DNA from: Liolophura sinensis
Taxonomy: Eukaryota; Mollusca; Polyplacophora; Chitonida; Chitonidae
Assembly: GCF_032854445.1 (NCBI RefSeq)
Contig: NC_088300.1
Location: forward strand, 43,209,682-43,273,681
Reading direction: 5' to 3'
Length of the DNA: 64,000 bases
Shown here: positions 1 to 12,432 of the stretch, piece by piece
Position numbering within the stretch: position 1 is the first letter of the stretch
How the letters are laid out: the number at the start of each line of letters is the position of its first letter
Program-made: the position numbers and the translations under genes
Notes under the pieces: generated by a model
What the model saw: the letters and a program-made list of their open reading frames with translations, nothing else
What the model was told of the DNA's origin: nothing
Databases searched by the model: none

Positions 1-1691
1 TACCTTAGTCATTTAAATCTCTGATGTAACTGTGTTATTGATATAAGTGAAAGGCACATTCCGGACAGCTAACTGCACAAAGCTGTCTAAGGTTTCTTTT
101 GTTCTGTAAGTTGTCTTTCCACGTAATATTAACTGGTCATTTAGTGTTGTGATCTCCTACCGTGTTTCCATTTGTCGCGCTGTCCTGTGTCAGCTGATAA
201 CCGCCCATGTCATAAACCACGAACAAATGGATGTTTTTTTTACATACTTATTAAAGAAAGTATCGATTTGGCTCTATCGATTTACGCGAGGCGATCTAAG
301 TTTTCAAGGGGCTTTATAGTGACCAATCGAACTAAGTGTACAAATCAACACAACATTATTGGCTTTAGATCAAAAAGCATTATAATTAATTTCCGTTTCA
401 CGCTATTGTGAATGCTCGTTTAATCCAATACTGAGCAGTTAATTGTATAACAATGTAACTGTGGCATGAAAGCTTTGGTCGATGTAAGAAAAACCGGTAT
501 CGTTAAAGTCGGAGTGCAGTAATGAACATTTGATTTTTACTCTACATTAACAAAAGCTCTGACATCCTAGACCCTGTGGAGCTTTCTGATTAACAATGAT
601 TGACCAAAGCCAGTGCACATAATATTAATTTCCTTATGCTAATTTTCTTGAAAGAGCTTTTTATTAATTTGATCGCTGTTTGAAAGTTTCGCCTTTGCAC
701 ATGTGTGACGGTGGTTCGAGAGAAAGCTGTTCAATCTACTGGATGGGTGACCAAGCTTGGATTATCACTACACTAAATCAATATCAGCTTGATTTAACGA
801 AGGGTAATTGCATTTGTCTTTGGCAGGTAATCTCGTGTCTTGTTCTATAGCAGCTTGAATAACGCTCCGCCCCAGCGGTTATTGATGAGACCGCGTGCTA
901 ATTATTAACGGAACACACCATGGGAATATAGCTTCATTAACAGAATCAGCCAACACATTTTCTTCAACAGTACTACCTCGCTCTGTTCATATGTATGGCC
1001 AATTCACAAGGTTTAAACATCACTAGACGACACGAATCTAATAGTGCATATGTAACAAATGCTGGCATGTACCGGTCCCGTCTGGGTATTACTATCAAGT
1101 AGAAAATGTCCCCCACATCTCCTTTAGAACTGAAAGAAGTTGACCAGATGTACTACCGACGTTCGATCCAAAGAACTGATATGAAAAGGCCTAGCATCAT
1201 TCCTTTCACAAATGCACCTCTTCCTCTAACTGTTACAATTCGACGGTGACATTCCATTATTTTGTGCGGAACCATTTTCTTTGGGTTCTTTTTCATGGTA
1301 GCAACTTTAAGGGAAGGATAACATAAAACGATAAATGCATTCAAACCTTCGAATTCTTTGGTGGGGGTTTATGGACCATATTGACAGATGTGGCGCCAAT
1401 GGAGACATAAGCTTCTTCTTTTCGCTCTAAACCATCTATTTACGACAAGAATATCACGGCATTCATGTTAGTGTACATTACATAATTGTCTCTGTGTGAA
1501 TTTTGTGAAAAGCTAACTGTAAAGATACAAATGTTCTTGTTGCTGCATCGACACCTAAATATAAATACATGTAAAATAGCGCATATACTCACTCTTAGAA
1601 TTCAAACATTTAATTCAATGCATTTGACTTCATTCAAGAAAGTTTTAAAAAAAAGAAAACACGTTTTAAGATATGTTTTTGGTGTTGTGTA
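1..1691. other. Unique non-coding stretch
   Basis: I see no recognisable gene, repeat family or RNA here. The short open frames (for example 172-411) have no domain-like composition. Base composition is ordinary AT-rich animal intergenic or intronic DNA. Confidence 0.5.
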
Positions 1692-1812
1692 GGATTTATT
1701 TATTTATTTACTTGATTGGTGTTTTACGACGTACTCAAGAATATTTTACTTATACAACGGCGGCCAGCATTATGGTGGGTGGAAACCGGGCAGAGCCCGG
1801 GGGTGTTGTATG
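1692..1812 (-). mobile_element. SINE-A copy, truncated (tail half)
   Basis: The reverse complement carries the SINE-A 3' part: the 'cccgggctctgcccggtttc' segment, 'gccgccgttgtataagt', 'cttgagtacg' and the 'aataaataaa' tail. The tRNA-derived head is missing, as expected for 5' truncation during target-primed insertion. SINE-A is the commonest repeat in the window, and full copies at 51252, 53312 and 57368 define its structure. Confidence 0.85.
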
Positions 1813-3537
1813 ATGGTAACCACTTCTTTTATGTTCTCTTTTATTTTGAATCGTGTTAAAAATTCATGAAGTTTTGATAAGCTACATCCTCATAAGGCTT
1901 TATTTCGAATGTGGAGCTGAATACACACCACAGACAAAGGCCATGTCCTCGGTGCCTGGTCCAGAGAAGTGGGCTCATGTGTTTATAGTTTCCCAGCAAC
2001 GGTAAATCCTTAGACTAGTACCTCATACTTAAAAGTTTATTTTTTAATTTTTTTTTACTTCATATATGATCAAATTCAGCTGGTGAGGCCTCCATTGTTC
2101 TTTTCGGTACACTCTCAGCACTTTTTAACTTGTCCCACCTCTCCCTGTGGGTGACAGAATCATGTCTGCGTTGTATTTCTTCTGGTGACAGAGTGTAAGG
2201 CTACACCAAACGGAGTCATGAGGAGGACTGGTTTCAGTGTGTTAACAAAGCCTTTGATTTAGAGAGAAAAATTGATTTTTGCCCGTGATAAAAACGCTTT
2301 GCTGGAGTTAACACGATTGACTTGACGGTGTGATTTAAAGGTCATGGTTGATCATTCAAATGTTCGTTTTCTTTTATTAGCCGTTTTGTACGCCGCGCTC
2401 AGCCTGGAATCGATGAAAGCAGAAGCGATAAAAGTAGACGCAAACGTTTTGACACATGAATACGTTTTAGGGCCCGTTTTATTTCTTTTTTGCCCGGGAA
2501 TCATTCGGTTTCGGAGACATCACCGCTGTATCAACAATAACCAGTTAACTGTAATGGTATCAGCAGTTTCCAGGATGCTAGCTGAACTTGACGTTTTGTA
2601 CATTTATACACACAAAAATATATGTCAAGAATATAAACAGTGGCCACCTCCATGTACATACTGTGCAGCCAAACGTGACTGGTAAGAGAGTTGTTACTCA
2701 ATATTTACACGTCTGCTCTTTGATCAAACAACGATTATCTATGTCTATGTATTTCCGCCTGCGCTCCTGTGTGGTGGCACGGAAATACATCACTTTTATT
2801 CACCACACATACAGGCACCCTCACCCAACACCAGCGTTCAATGCCGAGAACAAGGAAATATGTAATGTTGGACAACAGCGAATACACACTACGTGTATTA
2901 TGCATGTTACATATCCATTCCGTCTACTCCCACGCTTTGTGGGTAACCAGAATGTTTTAAACATATTTATGCATCTAATTCTTGGAACTTACGAAGCTTT
3001 TTTTCAAATCTTAATAATGCTTTACATCATGGAATCGGTCTTATCAACGGCTATTGAAGACGGGTAAAATTATTCTAACAATAACTACATGTACTAAAAT
3101 TCTTTGCCTGTGCATGGCTGAATGTGAAAAAAGTGTAGCTGATCTGTCGTCAGAGTATCAGGTAGTATAGTCCATAAAGCCCATCTTGTAATTCGATTGC
3201 TTGAATGTATTTAAGTCCATTTTCAAAAGATGAGCCAAACTACTCTTATATATAGTTTTCAGCAGTCACTTTGACGTTGCTTACTTTTGAGCTGCCTTTC
3301 CCTTTAAAGGGCTTCCAATTTTTATCCATAGTATGTGTACATGTGCGTACATGCGTGGCCTTTGTCCATATGTTCTCATATAGCTGCTTTGGTATCGTTG
3401 GTAACCCAACTCCGTGGCTTTACACTGAGAAGATTAGTACACCCAAGGCACAATTCTCTCCACGGCGTCTTTTATACAAAAACCCTCTGCACAATACACG
3501 GATTGATATTACGAAGGATACAAACCAGTGTGCATTA
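1813..3537. other. Mostly unique DNA around a weak exon candidate
   Basis: Apart from the possible first exon at 2344-2681, I see only AT-rich unique sequence. The overlapping open frames at 2588-3067 and 3271-3684 lack domain signatures and mix codon styles. I regard them as chance openings. Confidence 0.4.
2344..2681 (+). CDS. Candidate 5' exon with signal-peptide-like start (hypothetical)
   Basis: An ATG at 2344 opens a 113-codon frame. Its first residues look like a secretory signal: a short polar stretch with Arg8, then a hydrophobic run at about residues 9-21 (FLLLAVLYAALSL). Five cysteines follow (about residues 50, 62, 94, 104 and 107). The frame stops at a TAA that is part of a good splice-donor match, G|GTAAGAG, with GT at 2682-2683. 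The frame could therefore be a first coding exon ending at 2681. The middle (about residues 30-100) resembles no family I know, and a second hydrophobic patch lies near residues 41-50. No partner exon or promoter was identified. It may equally be a chance open frame. Confidence 0.2.
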
Positions 3538-3733
3538 GATTGGTGTTATACCTCGTACTCAGAAGATATTTCATTTATACGAAGACGGCGAGCGTTATGG
3601 TGGGAGGAAGCCGGACAGAGACCACATGAAACCAACGACCATACACAGGTTCCTAGAAGACTTTTTCTACGTACGACATCATAGGAAGTCACCATAGGCT
3701 GGATTTGAACTCATGGCAACCGTATTGATGACG
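3538..3733 (-). mobile_element. SINE-A copy, diverged
   Basis: Read on the minus strand this shows the SINE-A order: a body with 'ggtttcatgtggtctctgtc', a 'cccaccataacgct'-like segment, a 'cgtataaatgaaatat' segment and a degraded 'gagtacgaggtataacacca' tail. Divergence is high, so this is an old insertion. Open frames overlapping it are shadows of the repeat. Confidence 0.7.
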
Positions 3734-4193
3734 TGTATGATCACATCATTCCACAGTTCACGAAACCTTACCAAACATATACCCGTATATTCCTACGACC
3801 TCAGACGCAAATATATGAAGACAATCTTTTCTCGTCCGTGACACTGACTCAGACGTGCTGGTGTATCATCAGTTCATTTCTAATTGAATGCTCGTTGTCC
3901 GGAAGCATCCGCTCAACGTTCACGTGTTTTCTGTCCGTGTTCACTCGTTGATGTTATAATTGCAGGACCATGCAATGGACGATATGCAATGTCACGACCG
4001 GTACCCGATTTAATTGGTGTAATGACAGAACACTCTGTTGGCTACAAGCTGAACTAACAGAGTCATTCGATGCCGGTGCTCAAGGCCGCTACTGTATGCA
4101 TCGTCATACCTGTAAGTATAATAATAACAGAGACTAACCGACGAGCTCCCATGGTCTCAGTGATGTCACACGTCAATCATGCCCATCCTCGAC

Positions 4194-4513
4194 CTAGACA
4201 ATTACCAAATTCTGATAGTGCGTGACACCACATGAGTAGTTCTCACCACGGAGTGTTTTATATGTAATCTTCGTAAATATAAAAATATAACTAAAGAAAC
4301 ACAACATAGAGAGTAAAACGACAGGAGTGACAACAGTATGACAGCTGACAGTATGATAAATGCTTAAATAGTAGCAAATCCGCCCCCGCCCCCAATGCAC
4401 TAAGCAGAATTAGATGGAAAAATAACGCAGTGTTGTTAACTGCAATTTATTATACGTCACTTATCTCGAATTACTCAAAATACTGTGTTGTCATCACATT
4501 TAACATACAATAA
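4194..4513 (-). repeat. Family C dispersed repeat, copy 1
   Basis: The recognisable part is about 4283-4513. The reverse complement begins 'gtatgttaaatgtgatgac' and ends with 'gttttactctctatgttgtg'. These two edges recur at 35.2, 42.7, 47.9, 52.3, 56.6, 59.0 and 63.7 kb. The internal 'ctactatttaagcatttat' segment is also shared. I see no coding potential. The class is unknown to me. Confidence 0.65.
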
Positions 4514-4545
4514 CATTAAAGCCCAAGGTTTTATATGTAGTGTCT

Positions 4546-4787
4546 ATTTATTTATTTGATTGGTGTTTTACGCCGTACTCAAGAATATTCTACTTATACA
4601 ACGGCGGCCAGTAGTATGGTGAAAGGAAACCTCGCACAGCCCGGGGTAAACCAACGAACATCGGCAGGTTGCTGGCAGATCTTCCCAGCATGAGCTAGAC
4701 TTGAACACACAGCGATTACATTGGTGAGAGGCTCCTGGGTCATTATGTTGCGATAGCGAGCTAACCAACTGAGCCACGGAGGTCCTG
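4546..4787 (-). mobile_element. SINE-A, full length
   Basis: On the minus strand this copy starts with a tRNA-like head ('cctccgtggctcagttggtt' then 'agctcgctatcg'). It passes through 'caggagcctctcaccaatg' and the conserved body, and ends in 'gagtacggcgtaaaacacca' with an 'aataaataaa' tail. The head holds degenerate RNA polymerase III A-box and B-box-like segments, as in tRNA-derived SINEs. It carries no protein; mobilisation would depend on a LINE partner not seen here. Confidence 0.88.
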
Positions 4788-5053
4788 TAGGTGTAATAGA
4801 AAGTCACGTGTTTGGTCCGCAAGCATACGGTGAACAGAATCAAAATGCTGACGGTTTGTAGCAGGTGCTTAGCCAGAGCCACTCTCTTGTGCACTAAGAT
4901 CCATACACCAAGCTGGACACTACTATTCAAAAAAGTGTAGAGTTCGAGTGGTAAGTGGCAATCGAAACTGAAAGCCTCTCCGAAAATTCTTGAAGGATGA
5001 CTCTTGATGGCGGATTTCTGTACTCACGGCATTTCGGTGTCGTATAAACCCGA

Positions 5054-5110
5054 ACGCCGTCGTGTGGTGATATCGCCGTCTTGTGGTGATATCCCCGTCG
5101 TTCGATGATA
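5054..5110. repeat. Short tandem repeat, about 19-20 bp, three units
   Basis: Three adjacent units share 'gccgtcgtgtggtgatatc', the third more diverged. The unit is short and the array small, so replication slippage is enough to explain it. Confidence 0.7.
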
Positions 5111-5149
5111 ACTGCCTTGTTATTGCGACAAACAATGAAATAAATTAAC

Positions 5150-5275
5150 CAGATCGTTTGCTGATTAAACCAAGTGGTATATTTAAGCAATAGCCTGTAG
5201 TTATGCAACAAATACGTCTCTTGCTGGTTAAATCAAAGTTGCATATTTATACAGTTGCCCGTAGTTACACGTAAC
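5150..5275. repeat. Diverged tandem duplication, about 63 bp
   Basis: Two adjacent segments (about 5152-5210 and 5215-5275) share the order 'ttgctg(a/g)ttaaa', '(g)catattta' and 'cctgtagttatg / cccgtagttaca'. Identity is moderate, so this is an old tandem duplication. Confidence 0.55.
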
Positions 5276-6995
5276 TTATATCTTTCTTAATTATAATTTT
5301 AATATATTATATAACATGGTATCAATTCCTCATCAGGCCATTGATTATAACGGAGGCCGACAGTTATAGAATCAACCTTTTAGTTTCCATGCAGTTTCTT
5401 TTTACTTTGTTATTACTGGATAAGGCAGTATGTCGTTAAAGATGTATTGGGTCACAGTAAAATAATGTAGACAGTAGCCTGTGCTTTCCTCTCCTATCTT
5501 TCAAGCAACAAATAGTTTCAAAGCACAACGTGTTGACCTCAGAAACATAAGGAACACAACCTACAGACTCTTCAGTCAGGTATGTCATGGAATGTACTGG
5601 CAACCTCAGTCACATTAGAAAGATACCATACAGGCTCACCAACTCATTCCTGTCCTCAGGCTTTGGGTTTTATTTGTTGGATGACCAGTGGTTCATTCCA
5701 ATGATCCCAACGATTCGGTACATTCACACACGAGATATACAAAAATAGTCCTATATACAGTGTAGCAATAACAAATAATCAGATTAAACATTCTTTAAAA
5801 AGTTGAAAAGAATTGAAATTTAAACGTGATCACAAACTGATCTTGAGAAAAACATAGAGATTGCATAAGGCATGTAAAATAGAGTACAATCTATAATAGG
5901 TTGTATAGTACATTTTTGCTCATGGAAAAGACAGAAAGTTATTTCAGAAAAGTGGTCCATGCAGACCAAAACGGGCATAGTATTAGAGGAGAGACACTCC
6001 TTTGTCGTGCGAAGTACAATCCCCATTATTACAACCGAAGGCCATGCATTGTGGTCTCCAGGCTGAGATCTTGGGGAATAACACTGCCACTTTCTCGTTG
6101 ATAATGATTTTAAAGTATATCAGAGATGTCTCGTAATCAGAGGGAAACCAGCTGATGATGAAATGGGTGAGTTCATGGCGTAACATATGCTTTCTCGCTT
6201 GGCAGAAATATTTCGTCATTGTTTGGTTAAAACTCAGAGCATTTCTCTATGTGGGCGTTTTTGCTTACTTTGAAATGCGATATGAAGTTTATCTTATATC
6301 ACAAAAAATGAAAAGTAACGCATTTTGAACTTTAACTGTGAATCGTTTGTCAATACATACACTTGGTTTTGTGTTGTCAATTTTCTTAAACTATAGCAAA
6401 CTATACATAGCACTTTGATTAGTTCAAATCATTTTGATGTAACGCAACTGTCATCTTAGCTGTAAAAAAAAACATCTGTGCCTATTTGTTGCAGTCAAGG
6501 ATGGTTTATTTTTTGCAGCTAGGGTGATATTTATCTTAAGAAATAAAGTGGTTTGTACTGGACGTTATTCTTGGCCTTGCCTTGACATAACTGTTTCACA
6601 TGAAGATAATAATATTATTTCATGATGTGTGACCATTCACTGTTTTCCTTAAAGATGTGTTTTGTCATGCAGTCTACACATTCTAGGCTAGCACACGTTC
6701 TGACAACCAACGCATCAAAGACGTATTAAACTGAATTTTAGCTGGCGAGGAAAAGACTGCGTACACTGTGTGCCACCGAGGTTTAACTGTCGCTTTATTG
6801 TGCTAAAGAAGATTAGAACAAACAATCAACCATTCCCTTCACACCATGAGTGATGGATATAAACTTTGCCTCCCGGAAAAGCAGACCAGGTCTCAAACAA
6901 CGGTTTCACCAAGATTCCAAAGATTCCTCAGTGTAAAGTCAATGTTTTTAAGTATTCGCCTCTGCGTCAGAAAATGCCTATAGCTCCATAGCATT

Positions 6996-7133
6996 GATTT
7001 GTCGTGGCCGTGCGTGGGAAGGTCCGTCAGCAACCTGCGGATGGCTGTGGGTTTCCCCCCAGGCTGGTCGCCGTCGTATAAGTGAAATATTCTTGAGTAC
7101 TGCATAAAACACCAATCAAATAAATAAATAAAT
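6996..7133 (+). mobile_element. SINE-A copy, body and tail
   Basis: 'cgtgcgtgggaaggtccgtc', 'aacctgcggatgg', 'gccgtcgtataagtgaaat' and 'cttgagtactgcataaaaca' appear in SINE-A order, ending in 'aaataaataaata'. The tRNA head is absent. Confidence 0.85.
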
Positions 7134-8394
7134 TGATTTGCCTGGTAAGTCGTTATTATTAGATATTTTTGTGTATGTATTATGTCCGAATGTATCGCAC
7201 AGGTGCGGCTTCCCTTGGGTTATCCCAGAATTAAAACTGAAAATTTGAAAACTTTGCTGTTCAGTCTTTGTTTCGTCCTAAAACTATGTTTTGGAGCGTT
7301 GATCCCAAGATCGCCCATGGGAACACCTAGTGGGCAATACATAAAATTTGAAATGAAATCATACCTTTCTAGCTTTGTAATTACTCTGCATGTTGTTGCA
7401 TAGGAGATGGGGCGTAAGGGCAGGGATTTGGCCCATGGCTGAAACAGAGTGTGTCGGCCTGAACACGAGCGACTAACTTTTCTGTCAATCACCGGCATAC
7501 CGCACATTGAAAACTGGGTCATCAGACAAGCGATCGATGTATGCATTGTAGATGTAGGTATTTTTCTACAGAATTAAATAATTTTTCTGATATGTTTTCA
7601 ATAATACATTTATAAAAAGAACATGAATAGCAGCTAACCAAACTGAAAACGACGGCCTACGGGTCCAAACAAAATTGAGATTGTAGCATTGAGATACCAA
7701 ACTTGTATTTATCGTGTTCTTGGGCACAAGTTCATTCATCCCTAAATCAGGACTTGAAAGGGTCCAAAACTGCATCAAATTGACGAAATTAACATTGAGG
7801 CATTTTCAGATGGCTATAATATCTATAACGGTATACGAAAATTGACACTTGATTGCAAACACATATACACTCATATTTTATATCTTTTAACTTCATAAAA
7901 AATATGCCAAAATATTATTTTGGAACGATCTGAAGAATCAACTAAAGGCTAAAACCCGGTCTTTTCGATTCACCTCCGGTTCTAGAATCCAGTCAGCTCT
8001 AAACATGACTAATCTGTACGCTTTCTCGCTGATCAATTGGCCGTAATATAACGGCGCTACAGACAATCAAATATTAGAAAGCAAATACATAATGTAAAAG
8101 TTCACTTGAGTTCCAAACATGAAATACAATTTGTCAAAAGAGACATTATTTCATACACAAGTTCATAATTCAGGCCGCCAGTCAAAGGAAAATGTCCTTT
8201 GTTAATTTCTCAGTTAACACATTTGGCATCAGCTGCGTGGTTTTAAAAATGGTTCCATGCTGGTGCGTTTTCAAATGGTAGTGAATTTTAGCTGTGTAAC
8301 TTCATGCATTGTGTAGTTGGATACCGAAAAATATGGCATCTCAATTTCATCAGAACGCAGGAGACATTAACAGACTCTGTCTACACTGCGGAAC
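7134..8394. other. Unique non-coding stretch
   Basis: No repeat or RNA gene was recognised. The largest open frame (7220-7546, minus) has no domain-like pattern. Confidence 0.45.
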
Positions 8395-8645
8395 TGTTCA
8401 TGACCAGACATAGTGTGGCCGGCGGGATATTTCTTCACGAACTCAATCACCTCACAAACTCCTAGCTAGCGCTCCCAGTGTTTGTGCGTTCATTAATGAG
8501 ATGTATTTACTCTGGCCATAACACCGTCGTTTGTTCAATCACTTATATACTGTACACTGTATTGTTAAGTGTGGACTGACAGAATCGACCAGGTGTAATG
8601 TTATATTGGTGTCTTCGTTTGTATGGTATCTGGAAATGACCTGTC
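8395..8645. repeat. Block X, copy 1 (pairs with 12185-12432)
   Basis: Shares the ordered segments 'agacatagtgtggcc', 'gcgggatat', 'cacctcacaaa(c/t)tcctagc', 'gtcgtttgtt' and 'ggtatctg' with 12185-12432. The order holds over about 245 bp with scattered substitutions. No coding frame is preserved. Whether this is a transposon or a segmental duplication is not clear. Confidence 0.75.
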
Positions 8646-8861
8646 TCCCCGCCAGGGGGCGTCTATGATACACACGTCTTGAGGACCTAATATGTTATAT
8701 TACAATCAACAGGGAAGTAAAATATTATACAGAACGGTGAATAGTATCAAACATAGTTATTAAGGTTTGCCATTCATCCTGGAGAAGAATGGTTACTAGA
8801 TTTTGGTTTGGCTAATTTACCTTCGGCGCTGCACCAACCTTAGTCTTAGATTTATTGTTTT

Positions 8862-8927
8862 ATAGGTAAGTGAAATAATCTTGAGTACGGCGCTAAACAT
8901 CAATCAAATAAACAAAATAAATTGTTT
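8862..8927 (+). mobile_element. SINE-A tail fragment
   Basis: Contains 'ataggtaagtgaaataatc', 'cttgagtacggcgctaaaca' and a 'caatcaaataaacaaa' tail. Only the 3' end is present. Confidence 0.75.
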
Positions 8928-9549
8928 TATAAGCATACAAGAGTTCCATGTATGAAGGTGTCTGCCCATCCTTACCTTGTTAAGGGTGTTGACGCTGACC
9001 AGCACTTGTCATGGACCTTATACAGCCGCAGTATTATTCCATAATATCAACAGCAAACAGTGTATCTGGGGATATTAAATAACCTTGACCTTTCTTGGAC
9101 AAATCCACGAAAAGAGGAGGTCTAATAGAAGACTTCGGAATTTATTGTAGACGATGTCTGTGTGAGCGACACGTGGAACACACTAGTCTGGTAATTTTTT
9201 TTACTGTTTATAAAATGCCACGTTCTTTTTACTGTCTGATGTACAAGAGCTCTAAGATTTCCAGGATTATTCATACATTCATAACCCATATACTTAAAAC
9301 AAGCTTAAAGCTGCACAAATACGCCTATTTCCTGCTCACAAGTGGCTATGGCTGTTGATATCGATACTTCACATAATATGGGAGATAAGGAAGGGAATGT
9401 CTCAGTGGCCAAGTCGTTAGTGTGGTAGAGCAGCACAATGAAACAGCAGCCCGCAACGTCAACAAGAACAATTTTCTGGCTCATTTCACTTTCCTTACTT
9501 CATTCTTCATTGAAATCAAAGTCTCCAGGGATATCTGTAATGCGGCAAA

Positions 9550-10045
9550 GACGATGACCTTGTCCATGAAAGAGCCGATAACCAGCTGACAGAGTGGCTT
9601 CTCTTACGAAATCAGAGCAACACGATCAAATGCAATCAACACGTTAGCTATTAATTGTGAAGCAGGGCAAAAGAGTTAGACTGTTGTACCTGCTGTGATG
9701 CCGTCGTCTTTTCCCCTATAACGGCTTCAGCTAAACCTCAGTTATTCATGAGCCTTGTAATAAAGTCAGCTAAGGCTAGTACCGCCGTACATCAAAAACG
9801 CTTTATTGTCGAAACAGATGCAACGTCAATAAGTGATTAAATTTTAAAGCACATGTCTGTTTGACGTTTTGCTTGGATTAGATCTGCTGAGCAATGAAGA
9901 CGCGGCACTTTATGTCTGTGTCAGACCACCGAGGCTGTATCCAGCCACATGTAATAACTTTGGCAAAGCTTCAATAACGGCAATATTTCTGGTCAGCTCA
10001 TCCACTAACAAAAGCAATACCATTTACTCTCGTGTAACCTGAGTT
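9550..10045. repeat. Block Z, copy 1 of three
   Basis: Homologous in order to 11085-11600 and, more distantly, to 15430-15760. Flanking parts are clearly diverged, but 9717-9868 is identical base for base to 11264-11415. The conserved core includes 'ctaaacctcagttattcatg' and 'gtgattaaattttaaagc'. No protein-coding pattern is seen. Confidence 0.8.
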
Positions 10046-10239
10046 GTTCAATTAATGATTTGAAATTCATAAAGCAGCACACTGTTTGAAATGTGGGTCA
10101 CAACCTGCCATTTTATAGAGAATACCATTGCTTTTAGAAAGGAAAATTATATTTACAATATATACAGGATATGGTGAAGCATTTTTGATGTCTACACTTC
10201 ATAGTATTTTTAAGTTTCTGATTTTACTCAATCTCCTAC

Positions 10240-10625
10240 AACATACCTTGCGTCTTTTCAACATCATTGAAAAGTGTTGACTGCTTCTCTTCGCATGATT
10301 CCGCCCTATTTTCGTACTTTACATACTTTCTTAGTTCTTTGGTGGTTTGTGTTATGCGTCGTTTTGGGAATTGGTCTCCCAAGAATTGACCTGGAACCTC
10401 CTTTTTGGTTGACGGCTGGTATGCGAATGTCTGTTTTGAAGCATAGATTCTGTACATGAAGGTGATTTACACCCAACTTTCCTGGCTGCTACTGGACCTT
10501 CAATCCTATTTATAAAAGATAGTGTTGTGAAATCCCCAATTTGCGCAATTCCACGTATTTAGATGTCCTTTGTCTTCGATTAAACATTCAATGTCCACGG
10601 GTCCATTTGACACGGACTTACACAT
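10240..10625. repeat. Block W, copy 1 of three
   Basis: The 5' half (about 10245-10370: 'gcatgattccg', 'tttggtggtttgtg') matches 53950-54115. The 3' half (about 10510-10625: 'gtgaaatccccaa', 'gattaaacattca', 'tgtccac') matches 13430-13605. The other copies are therefore partial and overlap different parts of this one. Both-strand open frames here (10236-10457 and 10274-10459) have no domain signature. Confidence 0.6.
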
Positions 10626-11084
10626 TTTTTGACTACTTCGAGATTTTAGCTAAAATGATGTGTAAGGTTTTCTTATATGTTGTATACCATTCAATAAGCT
10701 CTTCTGTATCTCTATATTTAGACAATATAGATTAGCTTGAGGTCTGATGTTCATAGTCTTCAGTGGGGTTTAGCGACAATACTGTAATTCCATGGACTTA
10801 CAAGCTTTGCCTGCAGATATATAACTCGATGACCACATTTCCTTTTGTGGCCAAGGTCAAGTAAACCAAAACAGTCCAATGCCACAGTTCTATCTGCCAT
10901 CATCCAGAACTGTTCTTTGGTTGCCTCAAAACATTGAATAGTGTCTATAATAATGCAACGATGATTGCATTGATCGAACTCTGTCAGCCAACGCCTAACA
11001 ATATAGTATTCTCAAGGCAGACTACACGATGGGAATATATACAAAATTCACATGCATGGTCCAGTACGTTCTGTCCATAAAAGA

Positions 11085-11600
11085 CTTATGTCCAAAATCG
11101 ATGTGACAGGCTCGTTGAATGGTTGCTTGAAGACGGAATGCTTCTCTTACCAAATCACGCAACACGATAACATACAATCAACATGTTAGTAATTAAATAT
11201 GAAGCCATTCACAACTACCAAACGCCCGTACTGTACCTGCTGTGATGCCGTGGCCTGTTTCCATATAACGGCTTCAGCTAAACCTCAGTTATTCATGAGC
11301 CTTGTAATAAAGTCAGCTAAGGCTAGTACCGCCGTACATCAAAAACGCTTTATTGTCGAAACAGATGCAACGTCAATAAGTGATTAAATTTTAAAGCACA
11401 TGTCTGTTTGACGTTATGTTTGTATTCGACTCATTCAGCCCTGCAGGATCGGCACTTTACGTCTGTGTCAAAACCTCACAGATTGTATGCACTGAGAGTA
11501 ACAGCTTTGGTGAAACTTGTAACGTCTACTACATTAATACTGATGGTCAACAGCCTCATTAAATAAACAATGCCACTTACTGTCTGGTAATATGACCACA
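11085..11600. repeat. Block Z, copy 2 of three
   Basis: Aligns by eye with 9550-10045 throughout, including 'tctcttac(g/c)aaatca' and 'cctgctgtgatgccgt' upstream of the identical core and 'gcactttatgtctgtgtca'-like sequence downstream. The open frame at 11199-11387 runs through the core but is not kept in copy 3. Confidence 0.8.
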
Positions 11601-12184
11601 ATTTAACGCAACCAGCTCTCACTTGAGCTGAGAGATATATGGTTTACAATTAATTAAAAAGTACATTACAAAGTCTTGATGTCGTGATTAAGAATATAAT
11701 AAGAAGAAAGCGCGTGTATATGATTTCTTCTCCAGGGGTTAACTATTGATGAGAGCCCACGGTATGTGCTAGTGGTAAATGGCGTCTGTTGAAGGGGGCC
11801 GCAATCCCCTGTCTAATAAAGTACTTGGTCAGGTTTCATGGGGCTCTTGCGGCTCTCTCAGGTGTTCCCCATGTACCAGCAGATCTGATGACAGTCATAT
11901 CTGTGGAATGTTGTTAATTACGGCGAAATCAAAGAATAAATTGTTATTGATGAGACAAAAAAAAACGTTCTGATCACAGCAGCATGGCAACTTTGATCTT
12001 AAAGTGGGTGCATCCCCAGGACTCTTTATAGAAAGTCGGTTATATAAAATGAATACTGACTCAAACTGAGCAAGGCAAACTATGTCTGCTAAGTTCTAAA
12101 CGAAACAAAGCGAAAGTACTACACTATTATCGTCACATAACCACTTTAGAACACGAGACAAATTCAGATTCCATTTTTACGGAA

Positions 12185-12432
12185 AGATTGTCCGTGACTA
12201 GACATAGTGTGGCCAGCGGGATATGTTTTCACTAACTCGGTCACCTCACAAATTCCTAGCCCGCACTCCTAACGTTTGTGTGTTTATTTTTGAGCTTTAT
12301 TTGCTCTGACAATAATACTGTCGTTTGTTTATACATTGTATTGTAAGGCGTTGGCTGACAGAACCTATACAAGGTAATGCTTTACATGTGCCTTCTTTTA
12401 TAAGGTATCTGTAATTTTAAGGCGAGGTTTGG
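12185..12432. repeat. Block X, copy 2
   Basis: Diverged copy of 8395-8645, as shown by shared 'agacatagtgtggcc', 'gcgggatat' and 'ctgtcgtttgttt'. It is followed directly by the 97-bp tandem array, which copy 1 lacks. Confidence 0.75.

Larger units (their letters stand above)
4788..6995. other. Mostly unique non-coding stretch
   Basis: Apart from the small tandem duplications at 5054-5275, I see no repeat family, RNA or convincing exon. Open frames here are short and overlap one another in different frames. Confidence 0.45.

Noticed and set aside
2588-3067. 159-codon plus frame
   Set aside because: No domain pattern, composition typical of AT-rich non-coding DNA, and overlap with another frame. 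Long for chance, but unsupported.
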